A stretch of DNA of 36,826 nt from a virus: positions 1 to 36,826 of IMG/VR virus record IMGVR_UViG_3300030107_001410; one strand, written 5' to 3'. Positions 14,901 through 20,956 of the stretch are shown here, piece by piece. A program made the position numbers and the translations under genes. Position 1 is the stretch's first letter; each line of letters begins with the position of its first letter. Under the pieces are notes generated by a model. It had not been told where the DNA came from and made no database searches. It was given only the letters and a program-made list of their open reading frames with translations.

Positions 14901-15193
14901 TGCAAGGTAATCTTTTTTACCCGGATGTTCCGGGCTGGCAAAAAACAGATACAAGCAAAACTGCTGCGGAGGAGATTGCACCGACGGCAAAAACAGTTAG
15001 GGCTTTGGTTCTACACCAATTAAAACAGCAAAGTTTAACAACTTATGAGTTGGCTGATAGATTAAATTTGCCATATCATACCGTCCAGCCAAGAACAAGC
15101 GAGTTACGGGCAACAAATCAAATTGTAGATTCAGGTGATCGACGCATGAATCCTACGGGGAAACAAGGAATAGTCTGGATAGCACATGGGTAA
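14897..15193 (+). CDS. Winged-helix DNA-binding protein
   Basis: This 98-residue protein has a charged N-terminal arm and then a winged-helix fold: TVRALVLHQLKQQSLTTYELADRLNLPYHTVQPRTSELRATNQIVDSGDRR (about 35-85) reads as helix, helix-turn-helix (TTYELADRLNLPYHTVQPRTSEL) and wing (IVDSGDRRMNPTGKQGIVWI). This type is common in phage regulatory and replication operons. It could autoregulate the divergent promoter upstream or tether the downstream nuclease. The ATG overlaps the upstream TGA, preceded by AGGAGTCTT. Its last eight bases overlap the next gene. Confidence 0.68.
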   Translation: MMQGNLFYPDVPGWQKTDTSKTAAEEIAPTAKTVRALVLHQLKQQSLTTYELADRLNLPYHTVQPRTSELRATNQIVDSGDRRMNPTGKQGIVWIAHG

Positions 15194-15512
15194 GCTGTCA
15201 CGCGACAAGGGCGCTCGTGTCGAAAGAGAGATTGTAAATAGTCATAAAGCTGCTGGCATACACGCCGAAAGGTTTGATGCTCGGCGAGGGCAGTTTGGTG
15301 CAGCAAAATCGTATGACATAGACGTATATTGGCAAGGTAAGGAAGAAGCGCCATTGTGCGGAGAAATTAAAGCAAGAAAGTTCTTTCCGATTTGGCTCAC
15401 TGGTTATCTCGCCGACAATGATTTTTTATGCTTGCGAGAGGACAACCGCCAGCCTTTGTATGTCGTGCCTCACCATGTTTGGATCAAGTTGTTAAAAAAT
15501 GGGGAAACGTAG
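15186..15512 (+). CDS. PD-(D/E)XK nuclease, Holliday-junction-resolvase-like
   Basis: The 108-residue protein fits the minimal restriction-like nuclease fold: LSRDKGARVEREIVNSHKAAG (helix with E13), SYDIDVYW (D44 and D46) and CGEIKARKFF (E60-x-K62, the E-x-K catalytic pair). The order E...D...ExK with a G-x-x-x-E N-terminal helix is typical of archaeal-Hjc-like and phage Holliday junction resolvases. Such an enzyme would resolve branched DNA before packaging. Start overlaps the upstream gene by eight bases and the methyltransferase starts 14 bases before its stop. Substrate cannot be decided from sequence. Confidence 0.72.
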   Translation: MGKLSRDKGARVEREIVNSHKAAGIHAERFDARRGQFGAAKSYDIDVYWQGKEEAPLCGEIKARKFFPIWLTGYLADNDFLCLREDNRQPLYVVPHHVWIKLLKNGET

Positions 15513-16014
15513 CGACTTTGAAAGGAAGGAAAGAGACTTTTACCCAACTCCAGCGAGTGCGGTAAAACCTTTGCTACCTTTCTTAGATATACACAAATAC
15601 TACTGCGAACCTTGTGCGGGTGACGGTGCGTTAATAGACCATTTATATTCTGCTGGGCATGATTGCAGTGCAGCGTATGACATTGAACCACAAAAAGGCT
15701 GGATAAAACAAAAAGATGTTTTTGACCTTGAGTTTTGTGAGGGTGATTTATTTATTACAAACCCGCCTTGGGACAGGAAAATACTTCACCCGTTGATTAC
15801 ACGTTTGTCTAACCTTGCGCCGACGTGGTTGTTGTTTGATGCTGATTGGATGCACACTAAGCAAGCTAAGGCATATTTGCATCGGTGTGAGATGATTGTT
15901 TCAATTGGCAGGGTGAAATGGATACCAAATTCCTCTAGCGTTGGTAAGGATAATTGCTGTTGGTATTATTTTGATAAAAACCACACGGGCGAAATTAAAT
16001 TTTATGGGAGATAA
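15499..16014 (+). CDS. Orphan DNA adenine N6-methyltransferase-like protein
   Basis: This 171-residue protein contains the class I methyltransferase signatures: RDFYPTPASAVKPLL (12-26, the DFYPTP entry motif), CEPCAGDGAL (36-45, SAM-binding motif I), YDIEP (60-64, motif II acidic residue) and ITNPPW (86-91, catalytic NPPW motif IV). This set belongs to adenine-N6 or amino-group methyltransferases. It is short, with no obvious target-recognition domain after motif IV, and no cognate restriction enzyme adjoins it, so it is an orphan enzyme, perhaps protecting phage DNA or acting on a fixed short site. It overlaps the resolvase-like gene. Protein or RNA substrates are not excluded. Confidence 0.75.
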   Translation: MGKRSDFERKERDFYPTPASAVKPLLPFLDIHKYYCEPCAGDGALIDHLYSAGHDCSAAYDIEPQKGWIKQKDVFDLEFCEGDLFITNPPWDRKILHPLITRLSNLAPTWLLFDADWMHTKQAKAYLHRCEMIVSIGRVKWIPNSSSVGKDNCCWYYFDKNHTGEIKFYGR

Positions 16015-16017
16015 AAA

Positions 16018-16269
16018 ATGAATGTGCTTGAAGAGGCACTGCAAACTGTTGAAGAGCGCGGAAAATCATACGGCAATGCGAAACCATTGTTCCGACAGAT
16101 TGCACAATTGTGGACAGTCTGGCTTGGCATAGGAGTATCGGCTAGTGACGTTGCCCACATGATGATCTTGATGAAACAAGCTAGGGACAAAATGGGCAAT
16201 TCGCAACGGGACAATAAAGTTGATATTGCTGGTTACGCCGCTGTGCTTGAAATGTTAGAAAAGAAATGA
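16018..16269 (+). CDS. DUF6378-like small protein
   Basis: This 83-residue helical protein (MNVLEEALQTVEERGKSYGN...) shows the pattern ERGKSYGNAKPLFRQIAQLWTVWLGIGVSASDVAHMMILMKQAR......DNKVDIAGYAAVLEML. The pattern corresponds to my recollection of the phage family DUF6378, whose fold is thought to be related to all-alpha NTP pyrophosphatases (MazG-like). A nucleotide-pool role would fit a replication module, but catalytic acidic residues are not clearly placed, so activity is unproven. A good start lies behind GGGAGATAAAA. It is the last secure gene before the terminators at 16309 and 16415. Confidence 0.65.
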   Translation: MNVLEEALQTVEERGKSYGNAKPLFRQIAQLWTVWLGIGVSASDVAHMMILMKQARDKMGNSQRDNKVDIAGYAAVLEMLEKK

Positions 16270-16370
16270 TACAAGAAATTGCTGGCCTCCCCATGAAGCC
16301 AGTGATAGCTGGGGTCTGGCGCGGGTCTTTGACTCCCCGCTGCCGCCCCAGTTTTTTATTGAAACTGTAA
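16266..16370 (+). CDS. Tentative 34-codon ORF running through terminator hairpin
   Basis: An ATG overlapping the preceding TGA (ATGA) opens an ORF encoding MIQEIAGLPMKPVIAGVW and then an Arg/Pro/Cys stretch, stopping at TAA 16368-16370. The ATGA overlap is the same geometry as true gene junctions in this operon. Against it, the ORF spans the 69% GC hairpin region and its uridine run, which looks like a transcription terminator, and the peptide has no recognisable motif. I list it because translation through the hairpin would alter termination. Confidence 0.25.
   Translation: MIQEIAGLPMKPVIAGVWRGSLTPRCRPSFLLKL
16282..16357 (+). terminator. Tandem hairpins ending in a uridine run
   Basis: The first hairpin is CTGGC (16282-16286) with GCCAG (16298-16302). 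The second uses CTGGGG (16309-16314) and CCCCAG (16346-16351), with an inner GCGGG/CCCGC stem, and is followed by TTTTTT at 16352-16357, a classical intrinsic terminator for the operon 14264-16269. The region 16281-16351 is about 69% G+C (49 of 71 by count), far above its surroundings. CCCC in the first loop could also pair with the GGGG of the second stem, giving an alternative structure. Confidence 0.75.
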
Positions 16371-16414
16371 ACAAAACCGTGTTACCGTAGTTTGTTAATG
16401 TTTTTTTACTCTGG

Positions 16415-16450
16415 AACGTCCTAAGTTACTGCTTGGGGCGTTTCTTTTTT
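16415..16450 (+). terminator. Second intrinsic terminator
   Basis: AACGTCC (16415-16421) pairs with GGGGCGTT (16435-16442), with one G-U pair, and is followed by a TTTCTTTTTTT run. It lies behind the first hairpin terminator and before the convergent minus-strand gene ending at 16455, so it probably backs up termination of plus-strand transcription. Confidence 0.65.
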
Positions 16451-16454
16451 TATT

Positions 16455-16736
16455 TTATTTGTCGATAAAAATGACGGCGTTTTTGCCTGTTTTCTGCCCA
16501 AGCCTCCAGACATTATCCTCATAAAAATATGAGTAAATGTTGTGATCAACTAGAACCCGAAATTTTCCAGTTGCAAACGAACATTCTAATTTTGCTTGAA
16601 CTGAAATTTGGGGATCAAAGTTAGTGCGTAATTGAGTTCTATCCGCAACCCAACTAACGCAAACTATTTCGCCAATAAGATTTTTAAGAGCAGACTTAAT
16701 GTTCTCTTGGTCTTTAACAACGTATGGTGTTTCCAT
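16455..16736 (-). CDS. 93-residue protein, unknown
   Basis: The product METPYVVKDQENIKSALKNLIG... appears beta-rich after residue 25 (EIVCVSWVADRTQLRT, ISVQAKLECSF, GKFRVLVDHNIYSYFYEDNVWRL), suggesting a small barrel or sandwich. The ATG follows GAAAGGATAAAATT. It is an isolated minus-strand gene between two plus-strand operons, transcribed away from the candidate origin. A TACAAT box lies about 85 bases upstream on the minus strand. No family recognised. Confidence 0.6.
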   Translation of the reverse strand: METPYVVKDQENIKSALKNLIGEIVCVSWVADRTQLRTNFDPQISVQAKLECSFATGKFRVLVDHNIYSYFYEDNVWRLGQKTGKNAVIFIDK

Positions 16737-17100
16737 AATTTTATCCTTTCAGATTAGACCACGGCAACACGGCTTTATTTACAATTTCAAAGAGCAGCCC
16801 TTTTCGGGTTCTTGCATACATTGTAGCACATCGTGTTTTTGAAAATTGCGATTTTACCTTGTTTTTGAGGGGTTTGCAAAATTAACTTATTGAAATTGTT
16901 TAAGAAAAAAAAATAAAAAAAACGCTTGTTGGGGTTTTTGCCTGTGGATAACTTTTCTGCTTGTTTTGTAAAATCAGCTATATTATTCTTGGAATCGGAC
17001 GGCACTCCGACATTTGGTTGCTCTCTTGTTGTTGTGTCCCCCTGTTAGCACTAGCAGTGCCGTCCATTTTTTTAATAACAGGATGATAACAGGAGCTAAC
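16737..17100. other. Candidate replication origin and divergent regulatory region
   Basis: This 364-bp gap has no convincing gene. It holds an A/T tract (about 16870-16922, including a long A-rich run), a perfect DnaA-box sequence TGTGGATAA (16943-16951, complement TTATCCACA), a TATTAT -10-like element at 16981-16986 without a good -35, and an attenuator-like leader (16997-17074). It lies directly upstream of the replication protein and primase-helicase genes. On the minus strand, a TACAAT box precedes the gene at 16736. An AT-rich unwinding region beside a DnaA box and replication genes is the usual layout of a DnaA-dependent origin; only one perfect box is seen here. Confidence 0.5.
16997..17074 (+). 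promoter_or_regulatory. Attenuator-like leader of replication operon
   Basis: GGACGGCAC (16997-17005) is an exact inverted match to GTGCCGTCC (17057-17065), which is followed at once by ATTTTTTT, forming a long-range terminator. A competing small hairpin, GCAC (17048-17051) with GTGC (17057-17060), uses the same 3' arm. Two exclusive structures sharing one arm before a uridine run are typical of attenuation. The loop also holds a Leu-codon-rich stretch in frame with the downstream gene, but with no ribosome-binding site. The sensed signal is unknown. Confidence 0.45.
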
Positions 17101-17862
17101 ATGATTTATAAATCTGCTGAAACAGAAAAGTTTGTTGTGATTCCTAATGATCTAGCAACAGATAATTCAATTTCGTTTGAGGCAAGGGGTATGCTTGTCT
17201 ACATCCTTTCACGTCCTGTCGATTGGAAGATTCGTATGTTGGATTTGCAAAAGTTTGGTGATTGTGGAGAGAAAAAAATCTACAGGATCATAAACGAATT
17301 GCTTGATTTTGGTTATCTTGTCCGACGACGTGCAAGAAATGAACAAGGTACGTTTACATCGGTGGAATATGACGCATACTCTAGTGTTCAACCACACGGT
17401 ACAAAACGGCACGTGGGTAAACGGCGCGTGGAAAAGGGAGGTGCATACAAAGAAAAGAAAGAACAAAAGAAAGAAAGTACAAAAGATACTAGCAGGATAA
17501 TTGATTACGAAGAAAACGGGATGTCGGAAGGATTTAACGAACTAGACGAAGATGACTTTAGCATATGGTGGTATGCTTATCCAAGACAATACAAACGTGC
17601 CAGCGCAAAGATGGCCTACTTCGCCGCACGTCGTAAGACGGATGCGGTAACTTTATTAAAAGCAGCAGAAATCTACGCTCAAGAAAACTACGGTGTCGAA
17701 AAGAAGTTTATAAAAGCGCCGGAGAACTGGTTGCGAGAGATGTTATGGGAAGACAACGCACCGCCCCCAATGAATTTGTATGAAGTGAATGGTCAAGAGA
17801 TACGAATGACGGCGGAAGAAGCTGATGGTCAGGTCAACGCAAAATTAATTCGTGGGGAATAA
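17101..17862 (+). CDS. Winged-helix replication protein
   Basis: This 253-residue protein begins MIYKSAETEKFVVIPNDLATD; residues 10-90 form a winged-helix domain (SFEARGMLVYILSRPVDWKIRMLDLQKFGDCGEKKIYRIINELLDFGYLVRRRAR). A charged linker (about 115-155) leads to a C-terminal domain with FSIWWYAYPRQYKRASAKMAYFAARR and APENWLREMLWED, a pattern found in phage replication proteins near helicase genes (O/DnaT/DnaD-like organisation). It probably binds origin DNA and helps load the helicase encoded next. The ATG at 17101 follows ACAGGAGCTAAC; the frame is open upstream to 17014, but that part is the leader. The stop TAA is one base before the helicase ATG. Confidence 0.72.
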   Translation: MIYKSAETEKFVVIPNDLATDNSISFEARGMLVYILSRPVDWKIRMLDLQKFGDCGEKKIYRIINELLDFGYLVRRRARNEQGTFTSVEYDAYSSVQPHGTKRHVGKRRVEKGGAYKEKKEQKKESTKDTSRIIDYEENGMSEGFNELDEDDFSIWWYAYPRQYKRASAKMAYFAARRKTDAVTLLKAAEIYAQENYGVEKKFIKAPENWLREMLWEDNAPPPMNLYEVNGQEIRMTAEEADGQVNAKLIRGE

Positions 17863-17863
17863 G

Positions 17864-19681
17864 ATGGAAATTAAAGAGTTAAAGTTACGCCTACATGATC
17901 GTTCAGAGAGTGTAATTAAACATCTGTTACCACATGGCAAGAAATCTAGTGGAGAGTGGAAGGTTGGCTCAACTGCGGGTGATGCTGGGCAATCTTTGTC
18001 TGTGAGATTAACAGGCAATAAAGCTGGCGTCTGGTCTGACTTTGCCACAGGACAAAGCGGCGACTTAATAGACCTCTGGCGAGAAGTTAAAGGCTTGAGC
18101 TTAGTGTCTGCCCTCGACGAAATTAGAAGTTACCTTGGCGTCGAGCCACATAAATTTGATAAACCACTGCGAGAGTCGTTCACGAAACCAAACCGCCCTC
18201 AGTGTTCTGCGCCTACAGGCAAAATGTTAGAATACCTTACGCATGACAGATGCTTGACGTTAGAGACTATTAACACGTTTAAGGTAGGCACAACTGACAC
18301 GGCTATTTTCTTTCCGTTTATTAAGGATGATGAGCTAACGCTTGTAAAGTATCGCCCTATTAATGGCAAGCCACGCCCAACTGAAGCAAACTGCAAGCCA
18401 ATTCTTTTCGGCTGGCAAGCTGTAGCTGATGACGCTAGGGAGATTGTTATTTGCGAGGGTGAGATTGACGCTATGACCATGCACCAATATGGATACTCTG
18501 CTGTAAGTGTGCCGTTTGGTGCTGGGTCAGGTGGAAAGCATAACTGGTTAGCTTATGAGTATAACGACCTTGAAAGATTTGAGACTATCTACCTCTGCAT
18601 GGATACTGATGCGGCAGGACTTGAAGCTGCTGATGACTTGTCGGAAAGACTTGGGAAACATCGCTGTAAGATAGTTGAACTGCCATACAAAGACGTTAAT
18701 GAATGTTTGCAAAAAGGGATAACAGAAAATGAAATTAAACAAGCCATTGACAACGCCAAGCAAATCGACCCAGAGGAACTCCGACGAGCAGGGGACTTCT
18801 ACGAGCAAATTCATAAGACGTTCCACCCTACGACGCCCTCCGAATCGGGCTACGCAGTACCTTGGGAGGGTTTCAAAGAATTAAGGTTTCGACCTCATGA
18901 GATTACCCTATGGACGGGGGCTAGTGGTGCAGGAAAATCACAATTACTAAGTCATGCGTCGGTAGGGTTTATAGCTCAGGGAGCTAAAATCTGTTTGGCA
19001 AGTCTGGAAATGACACCTGCCCAATCCCTTAAAAGAATGGTCAAGCAAGCTGGTAACGTTGACGTGCCAACTGATGACCACCTACACGCCACCTTGGATT
19101 GGCTTGACGATAACCTCTGGCTTTATAATCACGTTGGAAGAACTACCGTAGAAAAGTTGCTTGATGGTTTTGAATACGCTCGAAAGCGGTACGGCGTAGA
19201 CACCTTCATTATTGACAGTTTTATGAGACTAGCCAATATTTCAGTAGACGATTACAGCGCCCAATCTGATGCTATGTTTGCGTTGACAGATTGGGCGGTA
19301 AATAGACCAGTTCATTTGCATCTTGTGGCTCATGCAAGGAAGGGTCAAGACCCAAAAGATGTTCCAGATATTGAATCAGTAAAGGGAACATCCGAAATTG
19401 GCGCAAACGCTTTTTTGATTATAGGGGTGTGGCGTAATCGAAAATTAGAAGATGAATTAATACAGGCAGAATTGTCGAATGACATTGACGAAGTACGCCG
19501 CCTAAAAAGTATGGCAGGGGTAAAGATTAATATTGCCAAAGATCGAAACGGCGAATCAGAAGGGAAAAGACCATTGTCATTTGATAAAAGAACCTTTCGC
19601 TATTACTCAGGACAATTCGACAACACCGAATATTTTAAAAGCCACCTAAGCGACGTTGATCTTGTTCAGGTAGGTAGGTAG
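17864..19681 (+). CDS. Toprim primase-helicase (T7 gp4 / Twinkle-like)
   Basis: This 605-residue protein combines an N-terminal domain, a Toprim domain with CEGEIDAM (197-204) and YLCMDTDAAG (243-252), and a RecA-fold hexameric helicase: Walker A TGASGAGKS (351-359), Walker B DTFIIDS (446-452), HLHLVAHARK (484-493) and KGTSEIGANA (507-516). It unwinds the fork, and the Toprim half may make primers. Unlike T7 gp4 there are no paired cysteines for a primase zinc finger; the N-terminal VWSDFATGQSGDLIDLW keeps the fold signature only. It may thus act mainly as a helicase. The start ATG lies one base after the upstream stop, behind GGGGAATAAG. No DNA polymerase gene accompanies it. Confidence 0.9.
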   Translation: MEIKELKLRLHDRSESVIKHLLPHGKKSSGEWKVGSTAGDAGQSLSVRLTGNKAGVWSDFATGQSGDLIDLWREVKGLSLVSALDEIRSYLGVEPHKFDKPLRESFTKPNRPQCSAPTGKMLEYLTHDRCLTLETINTFKVGTTDTAIFFPFIKDDELTLVKYRPINGKPRPTEANCKPILFGWQAVADDAREIVICEGEIDAMTMHQYGYSAVSVPFGAGSGGKHNWLAYEYNDLERFETIYLCMDTDAAGLEAADDLSERLGKHRCKIVELPYKDVNECLQKGITENEIKQAIDNAKQIDPEELRRAGDFYEQIHKTFHPTTPSESGYAVPWEGFKELRFRPHEITLWTGASGAGKSQLLSHASVGFIAQGAKICLASLEMTPAQSLKRMVKQAGNVDVPTDDHLHATLDWLDDNLWLYNHVGRTTVEKLLDGFEYARKRYGVDTFIIDSFMRLANISVDDYSAQSDAMFALTDWAVNRPVHLHLVAHARKGQDPKDVPDIESVKGTSEIGANAFLIIGVWRNRKLEDELIQAELSNDIDEVRRLKSMAGVKINIAKDRNGESEGKRPLSFDKRTFRYYSGQFDNTEYFKSHLSDVDLVQVGR

Positions 19682-19691
19682 CCAAGGGGTA

Positions 19692-19767
19692 GCTCAAAGC
19701 CTCTGTACGGGCTTATGAGCGCACAAAAAAGGCAGGGAAATATAAAAAATCCCTGCCCGCTGCCTTT
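19692..19767. terminator. Tandem hairpins; bidirectional terminator between convergent operons
   Basis: The first hairpin is GCTCAAAGCC (19692-19701) with GGCTT-A-TGAGC (19710-19720). The second is GGCAGGGA (19731-19738) with TCCCTGCC (19750-19757). The A-run at 19725-19730 becomes a uridine run for transcripts of the minus strand, a strong terminator for the block 22289-19770. For plus-strand transcripts the hairpin is followed only by CGCTGCCTTTAATT. AAAGGCA (19728-19734) can alternatively pair with TGCCTTT (19761-19767). Almost the whole gap is base-paired. Confidence 0.75.
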
Positions 19768-19769
19768 AA

Positions 19770-20048
19770 TTAAAATAATTCTGGTAAAATCATGGCTGCT
19801 GCAAAAATAAACAGCAATGCCAGAAACTCGCAAATTGTTTTTATTGATTTATAAAACATTTGATATTCGTCTAAAAGACTTTCTACGTCACTTTCTAAAC
19901 TAGCAACGTCACTTGCATTTATCACAACGCCCATCAAATCATCTCCACCTGTTTCTGAATCATAACCATCCATCACATCTTCGTAACTCTCACCCGCAGT
20001 GCTACAAAATTTTTCTGCGAACTTTCGCGCTTTTTGCTTACTCGTCAT
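19770..20048 (-). CDS. Small acidic protein with C-terminal membrane span
   Basis: This 92-residue protein has a basic N-terminus (MTSKQKARKFAEKFCS), an acidic middle (YEDVMDGYDSETGGDD, SLESDVESLLDEY) and a strong C-terminal hydrophobic segment (about 71-92, CEFLALLFIFAAAMILPELF), so it is probably tail-anchored in the inner membrane. It is the last gene before the bidirectional terminator. The ATG follows AAAAAAGGAGTCAAGCA, a variant of the shared leader, and overlaps the upstream gene's 3' end by 11 bases. Early small membrane proteins of phages often block superinfection or host functions, but that is speculation here. Confidence 0.6.
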   Translation of the reverse strand: MTSKQKARKFAEKFCSTAGESYEDVMDGYDSETGGDDLMGVVINASDVASLESDVESLLDEYQMFYKSIKTICEFLALLFIFAAAMILPELF

Positions 20049-20211
20049 TGCTTGACTCCTTTTTTGTTAAAATATCTCCCCTGACTCTAAGTCTAAGATA
20101 AAACCCGTCCTCCTCTTTATCCCAAACGACAGACCAGTTTTCGCCGTAATATTGAGTTAATACTTGATATAAATCATGCTCAAAATTTTCGTTTAATTCA
20201 TCATTTTCCAT
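20038..20211 (-). CDS. 57-residue acidic protein, unknown
   Basis: The ORF encodes MENDELNENFEHDLYQVLTQ ... WDKEEDGFYLRLRVRG ... SSNDE. A helical N-terminus and a strand pair (YGENWSVVWDKEEDGFYLRLRV) suggest a small alpha/beta domain. The ATG shares its A with the upstream TAA and follows CAGGAGTCAAAATA, the shared leader. The 3' end overlaps the next gene. No family recognised. Confidence 0.62.
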   Translation of the reverse strand: MENDELNENFEHDLYQVLTQYYGENWSVVWDKEEDGFYLRLRVRGDILTKKESSNDE

Positions 20212-20456
20212 TATTTTGACTCCTGTTTTGCGCGTGAATATTTCTCAAGCTTAAGAACACCGCTTGCCCCATAATATCGCTTATGGCCGTTTTTGTGGAC
20301 GTGAATTTGACGAGAACCATGACTAGGCTTAGCTCTAAGATCAACAGTTCCGTCTTTTTTTCTTGGCACAAACAAATTGACTATTGCCGTCCAGTTATTG
20401 CGAAGGGCAATAAGTTTTTTACCCGTGCAGATTCTTGTAGAATGTATGTGTTGCAT
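20211..20456 (-). CDS. 81-residue basic protein, unknown
   Basis: The product MQHIHSTRICTGKKLIALRN... is rich in Lys, Arg and His (HKNGHKRYYGASGVLKLEKYSRAKQESK at the end). The ATG at 20456 follows AAAGGAGTCAAAATA. An upstream in-frame ATG at 20522 would cross the hairpin and palindrome of the intergenic cassette, so I reject it. The basic composition suggests nucleic-acid binding. Its stop overlaps the next ATG (TAATG). Expression is probably governed by the hairpin and palindrome just upstream. Confidence 0.6.
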   Translation of the reverse strand: MQHIHSTRICTGKKLIALRNNWTAIVNLFVPRKKDGTVDLRAKPSHGSRQIHVHKNGHKRYYGASGVLKLEKYSRAKQESK

Positions 20457-20534
20457 TATTTTGACTCCTTTTTTATTGATACAAAATTGTATCCCAAAGC
20501 CTCTGAAATTAATCAGAGGCAAGGGGATAGAATC
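20457..20534 (-). promoter_or_regulatory. Intergenic cassette: hairpin, palindrome, shared leader
   Basis: Read on the minus strand, this gap has three parts. An 8-bp-stem hairpin, GCCTCTGA/TCAGAGGC (20499-20520), comes first. A 16-bp perfect palindrome, GATACAATTTTGTATC (20478-20493), follows. The leader AAAGGAGTCAAAATA then stands before the ATG at 20456. The same order occurs at 20880-20956 and 21839-21915. It could be a terminator followed by an operator or secondary promoter, or an RNA control element. Confidence 0.65.
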
Positions 20535-20879
20535 CTAATCATTAACTGCTTTTGTAAATTTGAGGCGCAAGGATAACCAGTCAAAAACCACCTGTTCGCC
20601 GACTATGTAGGTATACATATTCACCACCTTTTCAGGGTTAGATAAATCAGTAGTTACTTGTCCGAAATTATCCTGCTCATATTCCTTGATTATATTGATG
20701 CAATCAAAGACATGATCGCCAAGCCATTGTGTAGCCTTGTAAGTGCCTATAATATAATAGTCCGTATTAAAGGCGTGGTGGTGCAGTTCTTCGTAGTTGT
20801 CATGAATCCAGTCGTCACTTTGCTCTGATATAAAATCTAAAAAGCGGTCTTTTATTTCATCATACTTATAATAAGACAT
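20535..20879 (-). CDS. 114-residue conserved-looking phage protein, unknown
   Basis: The product starts MSYYKYDEIKDRFLDFISEQ and contains EELHHHAFNTDYYIIGTYKATQWLGDHVFDCINIIKEYEQDNFG (about 30-75), a His/Tyr/Trp-rich helical pattern that I recall as recurrent in marine and environmental phage genomes with no known function. The ATG follows AAAGGAGTCAAAATA. It is flanked by two copies of the intergenic cassette, so it may be expressed independently of its neighbours. No catalytic site is obvious. Confidence 0.65.
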   Translation of the reverse strand: MSYYKYDEIKDRFLDFISEQSDDWIHDNYEELHHHAFNTDYYIIGTYKATQWLGDHVFDCINIIKEYEQDNFGQVTTDLSNPEKVVNMYTYIVGEQVVFDWLSLRLKFTKAVND

Positions 20880-20956
20880 TATTTTGACTCCTTTAATTTA
20901 GTATCCAAAACGATACCAGCGAGCAACCCTATTAAAGGTTGCTCTGTGGTATAGTT
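20880..20956 (-). promoter_or_regulatory. Intergenic cassette, second copy
   Basis: A hairpin with an 8-bp stem, GAGCAACC/GGTTGCTC (20921-20944), is followed on the minus strand by the dyad GTATCGTTTTGGATAC (20901-20916) and the leader AAAGGAGTCAAAATA before the ATG at 20879. The dyad keeps the five-base arms (GTATC/GATAC) and the TTTTG core of the other copies but swaps the arm order, so the symmetry and not the exact sequence is preserved. Confidence 0.6.

Noticed and set aside
16281-16357. tRNA-like segment (a GCGGG...CCCGC arm that resembles a T-arm)
   Set aside because: The loop is ten bases and not seven, there is no anticodon arm or acceptor pairing of tRNA shape, and a uridine run follows. 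It is better explained as terminator hairpins.
16787-17005. Minus-strand 72-codon ORF over the candidate origin
   Set aside because: It is derived from the A/T tract (poly-Phe/Asn/Lys), has no start signal, and covers the DnaA box.
17014-17100. Upstream extension of the replication protein (29 residues, Leu-rich)
   Set aside because: The initiating TTG has no ribosome-binding site and the stretch lies in the attenuator-like leader. The ATG at 17101 has a strong AGGAG. Kept only as part of the leader description.
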